Source of the DNA: Rhynchopus sp. YZ270_cl-10 | Lineage: Eukaryota; Euglenozoa; Diplonemea; Diplonemida; Diplonemidae | Assembly (NCBI GenBank): GCA_964035575.1 | Contig: OZ037917.1 | Coordinates: 744,001-808,000, forward strand | Length of the DNA: 64,000 nt | Direction of reading: 5' to 3' | Shown here: piece after piece, positions 19,801-28,474 of the stretch | Numbering within the stretch: the first letter of the stretch is position 1 | How the letters are laid out: every line of letters begins with the position of its first letter | Made by a program: the position numbers and the translations under genes | The notes under the pieces: generated by a model | Told to the model about the DNA's origin: nothing | Database searches by the model: none | Seen by the model: the letters and a program-made list of their open reading frames with translations, nothing else

Positions 19801-22800
19801 ACATGGCATCGCAACACACTCGTCAAGCTCGCAGGTCGCCTGTCCTCCTGTTGCCTCAACTCCGTTTGTGCACTTGCACTTGTAGTCTCCAACTGCTGAA
19901 GTTGCTTGATCGGGGTCAGTGCAGGTCTGCATTGTGTTTGCGGTGTCACATGGGTCTGCGACACATTCATCCTTCGAGCATGTTGCAGGCCCACCAGCAC
20001 GGGTTATCATGTTGTCAATGTCACAAGTGCAAACAAAGTCGAGCTTCTTATCAGCTGCGGTAGAGGGGTCATTGCATGTCTGCCCGGTGCCACATGGTGC
20101 TGGCACAGCCATGCACTCATCCACTTCACAAGTCGCCTGTCCTCCTGTTGCCTCAACTCCGTTGGCACATGAGCACTTGTAGTCTCCAGTGGATGTAGGG
20201 CTCTGGTCAGGGTCTGTGCAGGTCTGCTGGGTGTTTGCGGTGTCACAAGGATCGCTACTGCACTCGTCTTTCGAGCAAGTGGCGGGGGCACCAGTGTTCG
20301 TAATCGTTGCATCAACGTTGCACGTGCAAATGAAATCTTGTCTTTTATCTGCTGCCTTGTTGGGATCGTTGCAGGACTGGTCAGCGCCACAGGGTGTGCC
20401 AGTGGCACACTCGTCAGCCTCACAGGTCGCCTTTCCTCCTGTTGCCTCAACTCCATTTGTGCACTTGCACTTGTAGTCTCCAGTGGATGTGGGACTCTGG
20501 TCAGGGTCTGTGCAGGTCTGCATTGTGTTAGCAGTGTCACAGGGGTCGCCTGAGCATTCGTCCTTCGAGCACGTTGCAGGTGCGCCAGTGTTTGTAATTG
20601 TTGCATCGACGTCACAAGTACAGACAAAATCACCTTTGCTGTTTGCTGCCTTTGCAGGATCATTGCACGTCTGGCCACTTGCACCACAGGGTGTGCCAGA
20701 GGCGCACTCATCTGCTTCACAAGTCGCTTGTCCTCCTGTTGCCTCAACTCCATTTGTGCACTTGCACTTGTAGTCACCAGTGGATGTGGGACTCTGGTCA
20801 GGGTCTGTACATGTCTGCTGGGTGTTTGCGGTGTCACAAGGATCGCTGCTGCACTCGTCTTTCGAGCAAGTGGCGGGTGCACCAGTGTTCGTAATCGTTG
20901 CATCAACGTTGCACGTGCAAATGAAATCTTGTCTTTTATCTGCTGCCTTGTTGGGATCGTTGCAGGACTGGCCACTTGCACCACAGGGTGTGCCAGAGGC
21001 GCACTCATCTGCTTCACAAGTCGCTTGTCCTCCTGTTGCCTCAACTCCATTGGCACATTTGCACTTGTAGTCTCCAGTGGATGTGGGGCTATGGTCAGGG
21101 TCAGTGCAGGTCTGTCCTGTGGTTGCGGTCTTGCAAGGGTCGTTCGAACACTCATCCTTCGAGCATGTTGCAGGTGAACCCGTGTTTGTGATCATGGGGT
21201 CGACGTTACATGTGCACACAAAGTCCATCTTCATATCTGCTGCCTTGTTAACATCATTGCAGGACTGGTCAGCGCCGCAAGGCATTGTTGCACACTCGTC
21301 AGCCTCACAGGTCGCTTGTCCTCCTGTTGCCTCAACTCCATTGGCACATTTGCATTTGTAGTCTCCAGTGGATGTGGGACTCTGGTTAGGGTCTGTACAT
21401 GTTTGCTGAGTGTTTGCAGTATCACATGGGTCGCTGCTGCACTCGTCCTTCGAACATGTTGCAGGTGCGCCAGTGTTCGTAATCGTTGCATCAGCGTTAC
21501 AAGTACAAACAAAATCACCCTTGCTGTTTGCTGCCTTTGCAGGATCATTGCATGTCTGGTCAGCGCCACAGGGTGTGCCAGAGGCACACTCGTCAGCATC
21601 ACAGGTCGCTTGTCCTCCTGTTGCCTCAACTCCATTGGCACATTTGCATTTGTAGTCTCCAGTGGATGTGGGGCTCTGGTCTGGGTCAGTGCAGGTCTGT
21701 CCTGTGGTTGCGGTCTTGCAAGGGTCGTTCGAGCACTCATCCTTCGAGCAAGTGGCGGGGGCACCAGTGTTTGTAATCGTTGCATCAACGTTACATGTGC
21801 AAACGAAATCACCCTTGCTGTTTGCTGCCTTCGCAGGATCGTTACACGTCTGGTCAGCGCCACAGGGTGTGCCAGAGGCACACTCGTCAGCATCACAGGT
21901 CGCCTGTCCTCCTGTTGCCTCAACTCCATTGGCACATTTGCATTTGTAGTCTCCAGTGGATGTGGGACTCTGATCAGGGTCTGTGCAGGTCTGTCCTGTG
22001 GTTGCGGTCTTGCAAGGGTCGTTCGAACACTCATCCTTCGAGCACGTTGCAGGTGCACCTGTGCTCATTATCGTGGGGTCGGCGACACAAGTACAGACAA
22101 AATCACCTTTGCTGTTTGCTGCCTTCGCAGGATCGTTGCACGTCTGGCCACTTGCCCCACAGGGTGTGCCAGTGGCACACTCATCTGCCTCACAAGTCGC
22201 CTGTCCTCCTGTTGCCTCAACTCCATTTGTGCACTTGCACTTGTAGTCTCCAGTGGATGTGGGGCTCTGATCAGGGTCTGTGCAGGTCTGTCCTGTGGTT
22301 GCGGTCTTGCAAGGGTCGTTCGAACACTCATCCTTGGAGCAAGTGGCAGGTGCACCAGTGTTCTTGATTGTTGCGTCTGAGTCGCATGTGCACACAAAAT
22401 CATTCTTCTTGTCTGATGCCTTGTTGGGATCGTTGCAGGACTGACCACTTGCACCACAGGGTGTGCCAGTGGCACACTCATCTGCTTCACAAGTCGCCTG
22501 TCCTCCTGTTGCCTCAACTCCATTTGTGCACTTGCACTTGTAGTCTCCAGTGGATGTGGGACTCTGGTCAGGGTCGGTGCATGTCTGTCCAGTCGATGCT
22601 GTGCTGCAAGGATCGCTGCTGCACTCATCCTTCGAGCATGTTGCAGGTGCGCCAGTGTTCTTGATTGTTGCGTCTGAGTCGCATGTGCACACAAAATCAT
22701 TCTTCTTGTCTGATGCCTTGTTGGGATCGTTGCAGGACTGACCACTTGCACCACAGGGTGTGCCAGAAGCACACTCATCTGCCTCGCAGGTCGCCTGTCC

Positions 22801-24189
22801 TCCTGTTGCCTCAACTCCGTTTGTGCACTTGCACTTGTAGTCTCCAGTGGATGTGGGGCTCTGATCAGGGTCTGTGCAGGTCTGTCCTGTGGTTGCGGTC
22901 TTGCAAGGGTCGTTCGAGCACTCATCCTTCGAGCATGTTGCAGGTGCACCAGTGTTCTTGATTGTTGCGTCTGAGTCGCATGTACACACAAAATCATTCT
23001 TCTTGTCTGCTGCCTTGTTGGGATCGTTGCAGGACTGACCACTTGCACCACAGGGTGTGCCAGTGGCACACTCATCTGCTTCACAAGTCGCCTGTCCTCC
23101 TGTTGATTCAACTCCGTTTGTGCACTTGCATTTGTAGTCACCAGTTGATGTGGGGCTCTGGTCAGGGTCAGTGCAGGTCTGTCCTGTCGTTGCCGTTTTA
23201 CATGGGTCAGAAGTACACTCATCCTTCACACACGTCGCAGGCCCTCCTGTGTTGGTGATCGTATTGTCCGATTGACAAGTGCATGTGTAATCAGTCAGGC
23301 TGTTCGCTGCCTTGTTGGAGTCAGTGCAGTCCTGGTCAGCACCACAAGGTGTACCGCTTGCACACTCATCGGTCTCGCACGAGCCTACTGCTTTTCCAGT
23401 CTCTACAACTGTGGGGTACGCTGTGCAAGTGCAGGTGTAGTCGTTGTCCACTGTCTGGTCCGGGTCGTTGCAGTTCTGGTCACCACCACACGGCGTTGCT
23501 GCACACTCATCTGTCATCGGCGGCGATCCCACACAGCCGGTTGGCGCGGTACCGTCCTTCAGAACGTTGGTTGGGAACCTGCTCCCGAAGTTACCGGGTG
23601 AGTTGTAGTTGCACATGAGGTAGTTCTTGATGTACGACCCTGCGTCGGCGTGGCAGATGGCACACCCTATCTCACTAGTGTCCTTCCAGATGACTGCCGT
23701 GAAATGCCCGGTATCGCCGCTGAAGCCTGGGCTGTTGTAGTCGTAACAGCCCTCCTCTTTGCAGTACCAGTTGCGCACACCCTCTGCCGGGTCCCAGTTT
23801 GAGGAGTCCTTCCCGAAGACACCGACCATGGCGATGTTCTCGCCGTAGGGTGCACCTGAGTTGTGTGTCAGCGACTGGGTGCCACACGTTGTATCGAACC
23901 CTGTACTGCCGAGGGTCCAGGTCTCGACGGTCTTGCTGTAGGTCACGGGGCAGGCACCGTGCTCCTTGCGGTATTTGTTGTGCTCTGCTAGGACGGTGTC
24001 GATCTGCCAGTCCAGAAGACCGGTCCTGCACGTACTCTTCCCGGCACAGGTGTGGCTTGAGGCGCTTGCAGGCGCAGCAGTTGCGACAAACCCCGACGCA
24101 GGGCACCACGCTAGGGTCGACGCCACAGTGCACGACCCATCCACACCCGACAGCCACACCGCCACACACAGTACTGCTGCAACCCGCAT
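13852..24189 (-). CDS. Giant CAP-EGF transmembrane protein with Tyr-rich tail (3445 aa)
   Basis: The start at 24189 (MRVAAVLCVAVWLSGVDGSC) gives a normal signal peptide and lies 13 nt after a pyrimidine-rich CCTCCAG. An in-frame Met 79 codons upstream gives a low-complexity extension and is rejected. One CAP domain (about residues 65-210: THNSGAPYGENIAM, GHFTAVIW, LMCNYNSPGN) precedes about 62 EGF-like modules, the largest count here. The second array uses its own module types (DECDMTNNKC, DECDPANFPC). A Thr/Pro/Ser stalk leads to a membrane helix at about 3309-3331 (FPWWIIVAIVAAVLC...). The 114-residue tail has 11 tyrosines, including YQRV, which fits a YxxPhi sorting signal, and it ends in VNV. 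The tail is unrelated to those of the tandem genes at 28475-57973, although the central and membrane-proximal extracellular blocks are nearly identical in DNA. Probably a long surface adhesin or receptor; ligand unknown. Confidence 0.93.
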   Translation of the reverse strand: MRVAAVLCVAVWLSGVDGSCTVASTLAWCPASGFVATAAPASASSHTCAGKSTCRTGLLDWQIDTVLAEHNKYRKEHGACPVTYSKTVETWTLGSTGFDTTCGTQSLTHNSGAPYGENIAMVGVFGKDSSNWDPAEGVRNWYCKEEGCYDYNSPGFSGDTGHFTAVIWKDTSEIGCAICHADAGSYIKNYLMCNYNSPGNFGSRFPTNVLKDGTAPTGCVGSPPMTDECAATPCGGDQNCNDPDQTVDNDYTCTCTAYPTVVETGKAVGSCETDECASGTPCGADQDCTDSNKAANSLTDYTCTCQSDNTITNTGGPATCVKDECTSDPCKTATTGQTCTDPDQSPTSTGDYKCKCTNGVESTGGQATCEADECATGTPCGASGQSCNDPNKAADKKNDFVCTCDSDATIKNTGAPATCSKDECSNDPCKTATTGQTCTDPDQSPTSTGDYKCKCTNGVEATGGQATCEADECASGTPCGASGQSCNDPNKASDKKNDFVCTCDSDATIKNTGAPATCSKDECSSDPCSTASTGQTCTDPDQSPTSTGDYKCKCTNGVEATGGQATCEADECATGTPCGASGQSCNDPNKASDKKNDFVCTCDSDATIKNTGAPATCSKDECSNDPCKTATTGQTCTDPDQSPTSTGDYKCKCTNGVEATGGQATCEADECATGTPCGASGQTCNDPAKAANSKGDFVCTCVADPTIMSTGAPATCSKDECSNDPCKTATTGQTCTDPDQSPTSTGDYKCKCANGVEATGGQATCDADECASGTPCGADQTCNDPAKAANSKGDFVCTCNVDATITNTGAPATCSKDECSNDPCKTATTGQTCTDPDQSPTSTGDYKCKCANGVEATGGQATCDADECASGTPCGADQTCNDPAKAANSKGDFVCTCNADATITNTGAPATCSKDECSSDPCDTANTQQTCTDPNQSPTSTGDYKCKCANGVEATGGQATCEADECATMPCGADQSCNDVNKAADMKMDFVCTCNVDPMITNTGSPATCSKDECSNDPCKTATTGQTCTDPDHSPTSTGDYKCKCANGVEATGGQATCEADECASGTPCGASGQSCNDPNKAADKRQDFICTCNVDATITNTGAPATCSKDECSSDPCDTANTQQTCTDPDQSPTSTGDYKCKCTNGVEATGGQATCEADECASGTPCGASGQTCNDPAKAANSKGDFVCTCDVDATITNTGAPATCSKDECSGDPCDTANTMQTCTDPDQSPTSTGDYKCKCTNGVEATGGKATCEADECATGTPCGADQSCNDPNKAADKRQDFICTCNVDATITNTGAPATCSKDECSSDPCDTANTQQTCTDPDQSPTSTGDYKCSCANGVEATGGQATCEVDECMAVPAPCGTGQTCNDPSTAADKKLDFVCTCDIDNMITRAGGPATCSKDECVADPCDTANTMQTCTDPDQATSAVGDYKCKCTNGVEATGGQATCELDECVAMPCGATGQTCVDADKAANKKGDFTCTCDADNTIKNTGAAATCTKDECSSDPCDTANTQQTCTDPNPSPTSTGDYKCTCTNGVEATGGQATCEVDECATGTPCGAGQTCVDTDKTANVKQNFECTCANDVATKKVGGPVQTCEIDECAVVPSPCGVQTCVDAMKGPSQKDDFVCTCAAPSTEKATGKPAVCNTGSEDECAAMPAPCGADQNCVDPDQTAMSMNDYSCTCKTGTGTETGKPAVCILDECVAAPCAGGQTCADPNTAVTAVGDYTCTCDAPLAGTATGMAATCTSNDCDAMPCAAGQTCTDPDQSTTSHNDYWCECTNGVKTQGTSATCEVDECDMTNNKCLADQDCTDPDKSFDSQHDFVCKCKSDPTITQIDGPAACSINDCDSNPCAMGQTCTDPDQSTTSHNDYWCECANGVKSQGTSATCEVDECDMTNNKCLADQDCTDPDKSFDSQHDFICTCKSDPTITQIDGPAACNINDCDAKPCAAGQTCTDPDQSTTSHGDYWCECVNGVKTQGTSATCEVDECDMTNNKCLADQDCTDPDKSFDSQHDFVCTCKSDPTITQTDGPASCSINDCDIMPCAAGQTCTDPDQSTTSHNDYWCECTNGVKTQGTSATCEVDECDMTNNKCLADQDCTDPDKSFDSQHDFVCTCKSDPAITQIDGPATCTVNDCDSSPCEMGQTCSDPDTSLTSQNDYFCECTNGVKTQGVSATCEVDECDMTNNKCLADQDCTDPDKSFDSQHDFVCACKSDPTITQTDGPASCSINDCDIMPCAAGQTCTDPDQSTTSHNDYWCECANGVKSQGTSATCEIDECDADHNQCLADQDCTDPDKSFDSQHDYVCICKSDRTITQIDGPASCSINDCDSNPCAMGQTCTDPDQSLTSHNDYWCECANGVKSQGTSATCEIDECDPANFPCGKDQLCNDPNKAKTSQHDFICTCPLDSSIKQTDGPAICTVNDCDSDPCGLGQICTDPTPTADSHYDYWCECTNGVKAQGTRATCEIDECDPANFPCGKDQLCNDPNKAKTSQHDFICTCPLDSSIKQTDGPAICTTNDCDSDPCGLGQICTDPTPTADSHYDFFCECTNGVKSQGTRATCEIDECDPANFPCGKDQLCNDPNKAKTSQHDYICTCPLDSSITRIDGPAICTTNDCDSVPCGAGQTCTDPNPTADSHNDYWCECTNGVKSQGTRATCEIDECDPANFPCGKDQLCNDPNKAKTSQHDFICTCPLDSSITRIDGPAICTTNDCDSAPCGAGQTCTDPNPTAASHYDFVCICNSNGVQSTGTRATCEIDECDADNNKCLADQTCEDPNKSFDVQHDFICKCKDDPTITRTDGPAACSANDCDSNPCGPNQKCNDPTPTAASHYDFTCTCGNGVVSTGTAATCEIDECDADHYSCGKDQLCEDPNKAKTSQHDFICTCKDDPSIKKVDGAAICTVNDCDSEPCGPGQTCVDPDTSPDSHYDFTCTCDNGVVSTGTAATCEIDECDDVNNKCLADQICEDPNKAKTSQHDFICKCKSNPNIQQTDGPASCSDECAANPCGDDQVCEEGLLGAANTGDYMCMCLNDKRRYTIGGKVASCGMDECAAAPCGKGETCLDPDFDVEKNFECRCVGGKEVSLGAPMKECNECTIGLFPCMGPFGEREICTDPDTSPESMGDFVCECPNHSAKTTGGPAQCSKQGECNNDPCVDPHAVCEDPNPQKDGDFTCTCMTGSVGESVGIAVDCKIDECAAKPCGENQECVDTNTHWSNVGDFVCKCTASTAGVPLFGTATGRAAVCTTSPEPTNQGDTMSPETRATESPPQEFTRAPLKADAGSSASSDNDNVRENGAAGSSDSGDGDGFPWWIIVAIVAAVLCACGGLYMLTKPRNQGSPMKDYYDDNAAESYQRVNNYPPDNYAGSGEMVRYPSYPSASGELARHASYASDLPRPTQDIGQYPSSAHMSQVSLMSAGQMPSDLGGVPSSPEVRYYTSAGERVNV
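14372..15217 (-). repeat. Invariant membrane-proximal block, copy in gene 13852-24189
   Basis: About 846 bp coding for five non-repetitive EGF-like modules (DECAANPC, DECAAAPC, NECTIG, GEC, DECAAKPC) and the start of the stalk. Near-identical in DNA to four other genes, while the tail coded just beyond it is unrelated. Confidence 0.88.
18849..19515 (-). repeat. Invariant central EGF block, copy in gene 13852-24189
   Basis: Indel-free copy of the 667-bp block although the CAP domain and tail of this gene are strongly diverged. One visible difference from the copy at 3281 is a Val/Ile codon change near 19080. Confidence 0.9.
19640..23200 (-). repeat. 294-297-bp tandem array (EGF pairs) in gene 13852-24189
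   Basis: About twelve units coding for DECSNDPC/DECSSDPC plus DECASGTPC/DECATGTPC modules with NDPNKAADK or NDPAKAANS loops. The unit length alternates by one codon. Confidence 0.88.
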
Positions 24190-24255
24190 CGCGTTGCACG
24201 GCCTGGAGGTGTGTAGTGGAGGTAGATGGAGGAGGTGGAGGTGGGGGAGAAGGTA
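24190..24255 (-). promoter_or_regulatory. Pyrimidine tract plus CCTCCAG before gene 13852-24189
   Basis: On the minus strand, about 50 nt of nearly pure C/T with some A end in CACACCTCCAG. The AG is at 24204-24203, only 13 nt before the ATG. This looks like a 3' splice acceptor and supports the start at 24189. Confidence 0.5.
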
Positions 24256-24510
24256 GTAAATAAACAAAACCATTTTTTTTTTTTTTTCAAAGCGTTCACA
24301 GCAAAAAGGGATAAGGTGCAAGGCGAGGGAAGGGGAGCAGCGGGGAGGAGGGGAGGGAGAGAAGGGAGCGGGATGAGGCTCCTTTTGTGCTCCCTTCTTT
24401 TTGTGCAGTGCGTTCAGCCTTGACACTCGAAAGGCTAAGGGGGGGAGGGGGGGTGCAACAGACGCGAAACAATAGTTTCCTATACTCGAAACAAAAAAAG
24501 ATATCTTTAT

Positions 24511-24536
24511 GATGAACCCAAGCCCTCTGCTTAGGT
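24511..24536 (-). repeat. Decayed copy of the CUAAGC hairpin
   Basis: Recognisable GATGAACCCAAGCC...GCTTAGG on the plus strand, with a shortened loop and a poor lower stem. First of three copies between 24511 and 24645. Confidence 0.45.
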
Positions 24537-24564
24537 AAACAAAACAAAAAGAAAAGGTTTATAA

Positions 24565-24596
24565 GATGATCCTAAGCCTCTCGTGTTTAGTCATCT
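24565..24596 (-). repeat. Gene-sense RNA hairpin, CUAAGC class
   Basis: Loop ACGAGAG, bulge GA. The upper stem has an A-C in place of G-C on one side, and the lower stem reads GAUGA/UCAUC, so it pairs with fewer wobbles. Confidence 0.65.
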
Positions 24597-24617
24597 TGAA
24601 AAGAGAAACGTTTGTAA

Positions 24618-24645
24618 GATGAACCCAGCTGTGCTTAGATACCTT
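24618..24645 (-). repeat. Decayed copy of the CUAAGC hairpin
   Basis: GATGAACCCAGC...GTGCTTAGATACC on the plus strand; loop truncated. Confidence 0.4.
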
Positions 24646-24972
24646 ACAAAAACAACCAAAACAAAACAAAATAGAAACTGGCGTCAGGAATATGGTGCAT
24701 AAAAGAAGTTCGGGACTCACCCTCCATTATTTCCATTTCCAAACGGTCAATAACTTTGATGTGCTAATAAACGATGCCCGCAACAGATGTGTGAATGGGC
24801 AAAATGGGATAGAGTATCGCAGTCGCAGACGTTCGTGAACATCACCTGCAAAACTCCTGCAAAGTGTTAATAATGTTATAAAGAAAGGAATGCTCCCTGT
24901 ATATTGTGAATATGATGGAAACAAAGTAAACTTTTTTTTGATGACAACTCAAAACAAAAGAAAAGTTTTTAA

Positions 24973-25000
24973 GATGACCCAAACCCTGCTTAGTCACCTT
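24973..25000 (-). repeat. Short-loop copy of the CUAAGC hairpin
   Basis: GATGACCCAAACCCTGCTTAGTCACC on the plus strand: lower stem GGUGA/UCAUC intact, conserved loop lost. Confidence 0.5.
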
Positions 25001-25284
25001 TATCACAATCGTTTTAAGGAAAATGATTGAGAAAAAAAAACTTTTAAATGAAGTTGTCCATCAGCACTTGTCACCAATATAAAAAGTTGAAAAACAAAAC
25101 AAAAACGAATGCTGCAGCAAAACAAAAAAAACAAAAAAAATCAATCCTACACAAAAGGAGATACCTCTCTTCCCCTCACCTACCATCACCACGGATTCTC
25201 CACAGGATGAACTAAAACGGGGACCGACTGGGGAAGGGGATAGTCGCGGGAGGGGAGGGTATAATAGATAAGAACCAAAAAAGA

Positions 25285-25321
<37 letters not shown>

Positions 25322-25328
25322 ATAAATT

Positions 25329-26018
25329 CAGGGTTTCCGCCAGGATTTGGGGTTTCAGGAATTGGGGGGGACCATCAAAAAGACCCCCCAAAAAAATTTT
25401 TCCTCCCCGCAAAAGCGGTCGTCGCGCGCTTCGCGCGCGCCTCCCTGCAGGCCACAGAGTGGAGAGGCGAAGGGTGCACCAGGTTTGATAGCAGCCATGT
25501 CAAGCTTCACAGCTGTGTTGTCTGGTAGAGGTGGTTCGTTTGGAGGTCGGGGGTGGAAGTTAACAAGGTAAGGGGTCTTGTGAGAGTGGAGGGTGATGGT
25601 GTTTGCTTTTTCTATTGTATGGTGCTACAGTCATTACAGTGCTGCAGTGGGAACATGTAATAACTACCCGTCCCTTGCACCGAAGCCTCCTTAGAAAAAG
25701 GGGCAATGCACGGAAGTATCGATGGAAGTATATCAATATCACATAGCTAGCAACACAGCGCCGCAGGCGCACGGTACGCTACTTTTACCCTTTTTAAAAA
25801 AGATTGCACCACCCCCTTTTCTTCCACTTCTTCTGGCACAGCGAGCCAAATGCTCTGCACGGTGGGGTCGCATGACCACGGGGGGTCATCTACAACCTCC
25901 AAAACCCCATTTTTCTTGGGGGGGACCATGGTCCCCCCCAAACCCCTGTAAAAATCCGGATTTTTCTGGGAAAAATATTGTCCATGGTCCCCCCCGGTCC
26001 CCCTTGGCGGAAACCCTG
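25329..26018. mobile_element. Non-autonomous DNA transposon with CAGGGTTTCCGCCA ends, 690 bp
   Basis: Perfect 14-bp terminal inverted repeats CAGGGTTTCCGCCA, flanked by AAATT on both sides (25324-25328 and 26019-26023), a 5-bp target duplication. Subterminal GGGGGGACCATGG motifs occur several times near both ends. No transposase is encoded and the superfamily is not recognised. A 34-base T run (25287-25320) abuts its left flank. Confidence 0.75.
25758..25786 (+). repeat. GCGCCGCAGGCGC motif, copy in the 690-bp element
   Basis: A 29-bp motif beginning GCGCCGCAGGCGCACGGTAC; its first 13 bases form an inverted repeat around GCA. Confidence 0.8.
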
Positions 26019-26283
26019 AAATTGACGATGTGTAGCCACCTCGCTTTTTTTCGTGTGATCTCCCACGCAATTTTCATAATATGCCTATCAACCTCTCTGT
26101 GTCGTAACCCTTTTTTCCCCTTCAAGAGAAGAAAAAGGTTGCCAGAATCAGTACGCAAGCCATGATTTTGTCACCTGAAAGAGTGAAGAAGAGCCCCACG
26201 CTGGGCCCTATTCTACTGGCAATTGTACAGTGGAATGGGCTCACCAACTGCAAAAATAATAATGAAAAATTGAAAAATTGAAA

Positions 26284-26313
26284 GATGAACGTGCCCTCTC
26301 GTGTACGTTCACC
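26284..26313 (-). repeat. Hairpin of the same family with a replaced upper stem
   Basis: Lower stem GGUGA/UCAUC and loop ACGAGAG are kept, but the upper stem is ACGU/ACGU in place of CUAAGC/GCUUAG. Both arms changed together, which is good evidence that the fold matters. Confidence 0.75.
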
Positions 26314-26589
26314 TAAACAAAGAAGGTGAATGCCACTGCTCCTTTCTCGTGATGCACCAATAAAAGACCATGCAAATCTACCTAAGAATAAGGCGGGGAT
26401 GGCAGACAAAAAGCTTTGCATCGTATTTTATGGAAATGGAGATATCCCTTACATCCTGAAATCGCGTTGAAACAGAAAACAATTTCAGAAACTTAGCACT
26501 CATCACACGATAAAACCCATGGGAGACAGAGGTTGGTGGTGAAACGCACACCACCTCGACCTGTTTTGGTGAGGAGGCGGCTCTGCAGC

Positions 26590-26610
26590 GCGGTTCGTCC
26601 CTAGAACCGC
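26590..26610. repeat. GCGGTTC/GAACCGC hairpin
   Basis: A perfect 7-bp stem with loop GTCCCTA, the same geometry as the main family but with unrelated loop and stem sequence. Confidence 0.4.
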
Positions 26611-27203
26611 AAAGTGTGTTCTAAAATGCTTTCTATTTCCTCCTTCATTTCATGAGGTGACAAAACAAAAAAGGTCGGATCTTAGGGAATGCGAAAAGCT
26701 GTGGTACATCATTTTTCAAAGACTTTTTTTCTGGGGGTAGGGGAACTAATTTTGATGTTTCGCTGTTTTTTTTTTTTTTTTGGTTTCACAAATTCATGGA
26801 AATAAAAGGATAAAAGGGAGAGCGGAATATATAACGTATCGCACCGCCTAGGGACGGGACCAGGCAGGGGGTACGGGAAGGATGGATGTGAAGGGAAGAA
26901 CGGGGCATGTATGGCATGCAAGTATTCAATGACCACTTTGGCACGCACTAAGTATTTTAAGTTTCGTGGTGGGCTAGGTTCTGTGTGGACCCCGGTGGGG
27001 GAGCAGTGTTGTATGGGCTGCTTCCGGCCAAATGCCCACCTGTGTAAAGTTCAAAAAAAAAAATTTTTTTTTTAATTTCATAATATCTTTCTAATCGAAG
27101 AAGAGAAAGTAGAAGTGCGTTGCTAAGCGACATCCGATCTGGAGGGCAAAATAGTAACTCCGATAGGGTAAAAGAAATAGTAGGTGTAGGGTACGTAAAG
27201 TTG

Positions 27204-27430
27204 TTTTCGTTGATTTGCACAACAAAAAAAAAAATCCTCCTGTTTGAGGGATGATTTAGCGACCGTACCCGGTAATACTATTTTTCCTTTAAAGCAAGCT
27301 TCGTAGGAATAAGAAAAAAAGGTTTTTTTCGTTGATTGCTCAATTACCCCTGTAGGAGGGGGGGAGATTGGCGACCGTATCTGAGGAACAAATTTCTCCT
27401 TTTAGCCCACGCTTTGTAGGTATAAAAAAG
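27204..27430. repeat. Diverged tandem duplication of about 115 bp
   Basis: Two copies (27204-27319 and 27325-27430) share TTTTTCGTTGATT, GGCGACCGTA/AGCGACCGTA, TTTCTCCTTT-like and GCTTYGTAGG segments in the same order. Function unknown. Confidence 0.55.
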
Positions 27431-27443
27431 AAAAGGTTTATAA

Positions 27444-27474
27444 GATGATCCTAAGCCTCTCGTGCTTAGTAACC
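27444..27474 (-). repeat. Gene-sense RNA hairpin, CUAAGC class
   Basis: Upper stem and ACGAGAG loop perfect, bulge GA; the lower stem has one changed base (GGUUA facing UCAUC). Preceded by the usual TTTATAA on the plus strand. Confidence 0.65.
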
Positions 27475-28128
27475 TTTCCTTAATAAAAACACACAAATTT
27501 GACGTGAAAAATGCCCTTTTGTGAGAGTGTACCTCACCAAAACAACATAAAACAAAAAATAAAACAAAAGAGGTTGTTCTGGACGTATACTTTCAAAAGG
27601 ACACCTACACTGTGGTCTCTGTTTCTGAAAACTTTGATGTTGACAGGAGAATGTGCACAAAACCAATCGCTCTGGGAACGACACAAAAAAAAACGAAACC
27701 AGAAGGGGGGTAGGAAGACCCTACCCACACTCTGCTTCGTCGCCTTCAAAGAAGGGTTAAGAAGGGGTGGTTGTGAACGAAAGCCAATGTGCACAATCAC
27801 ATTTATACAAAATAAAAAAGAATAATAAAAAGAGTGAAGTTGAAAACACGCTCAAAACGAAGGTGCCAACGCTTTATGGGTTATACAACCCCGACAAAGA
27901 AGACAGCGTTCTGGCCAAAGCTTTAACAAAGAGGCTAAAGGAGGCTAAGGTAACAAACGCTTAGGTATAAGACAAAAAGGGAACACACTGACCTGACCCC
28001 TTTGCAAAATTAAGTGGGGGGAAGGGTGGTGCTGGGGTCACGAGGCTAACGAAAGCCTTATTGAAAGCAAACCTTCGACAAAAAAAAACGCGAAAGGGCC
28101 AACCAATCAAAAGAGAATGTTGAAAAAT

Positions 28129-28130
<2 letters not shown>

Positions 28131-28163
<33 letters not shown>
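28131..28163 (+). repeat. 33-base A run
   Basis: An uninterrupted A homopolymer in the 3' flank of the gene at 28475; with 25287-25320 (34 T) it is the longest homopolymer here. No retroposed gene was recognised next to it. Confidence 0.9.
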
Positions 28164-28164
<1 letters not shown>

Positions 28165-28474
28165 GAAAAAAGCTTGCACAACGTACCTATTGTGCAATGT
28201 TTAAACAAAACAAAAAACACCTGCAACATATTGGTACAGCATGTCTTGGCCTGTGCATTGTTTTTTTTTAAAATGACGACTGTAAACTAATCGTAGTGTT
28301 ACAGAAAATGAGTTCTTACAGCGTCCTGCTGTTCACCGGGAAAAATTTGGTGGGGGGGCTAAAATAACTGCACTTCCTGATCCCAAACTGATACACAAAA
28401 GGATGTGATCAATGCAAGGAGGAAAGTGTCGCTTTTGGGTACGATTCTTAGTTGTTCATGTTCATGTTCATGGT

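Larger units (their letters stand above)
24250..25328. other. Spacer between genes 28475-33877 and 13852-24189, left part
   Basis: A C/T-rich tract in gene sense at about 24322-24373 lies upstream of the pyrimidine-AG site; then four hairpin copies (24511 to 25000), A/T runs and the 34-base T run. No gene seen. Confidence 0.55.
26019..28474. other. Spacer 3' of gene 28475-33877
   Basis: Hairpins at 26284, 26590 and 27444, the tandem duplication at 27204-27430 and the A run at 28131. Short frames (for example 27767-27964) show no recognisable domain and no paralogue in the window. Confidence 0.55.

Noticed and set aside
24511-25000. CRISPR-like or tandem regulatory array from the four hairpin copies
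   Set aside because: Spacing is irregular, copies are diverged, and the genome is eukaryotic; they belong to the dispersed hairpin family.
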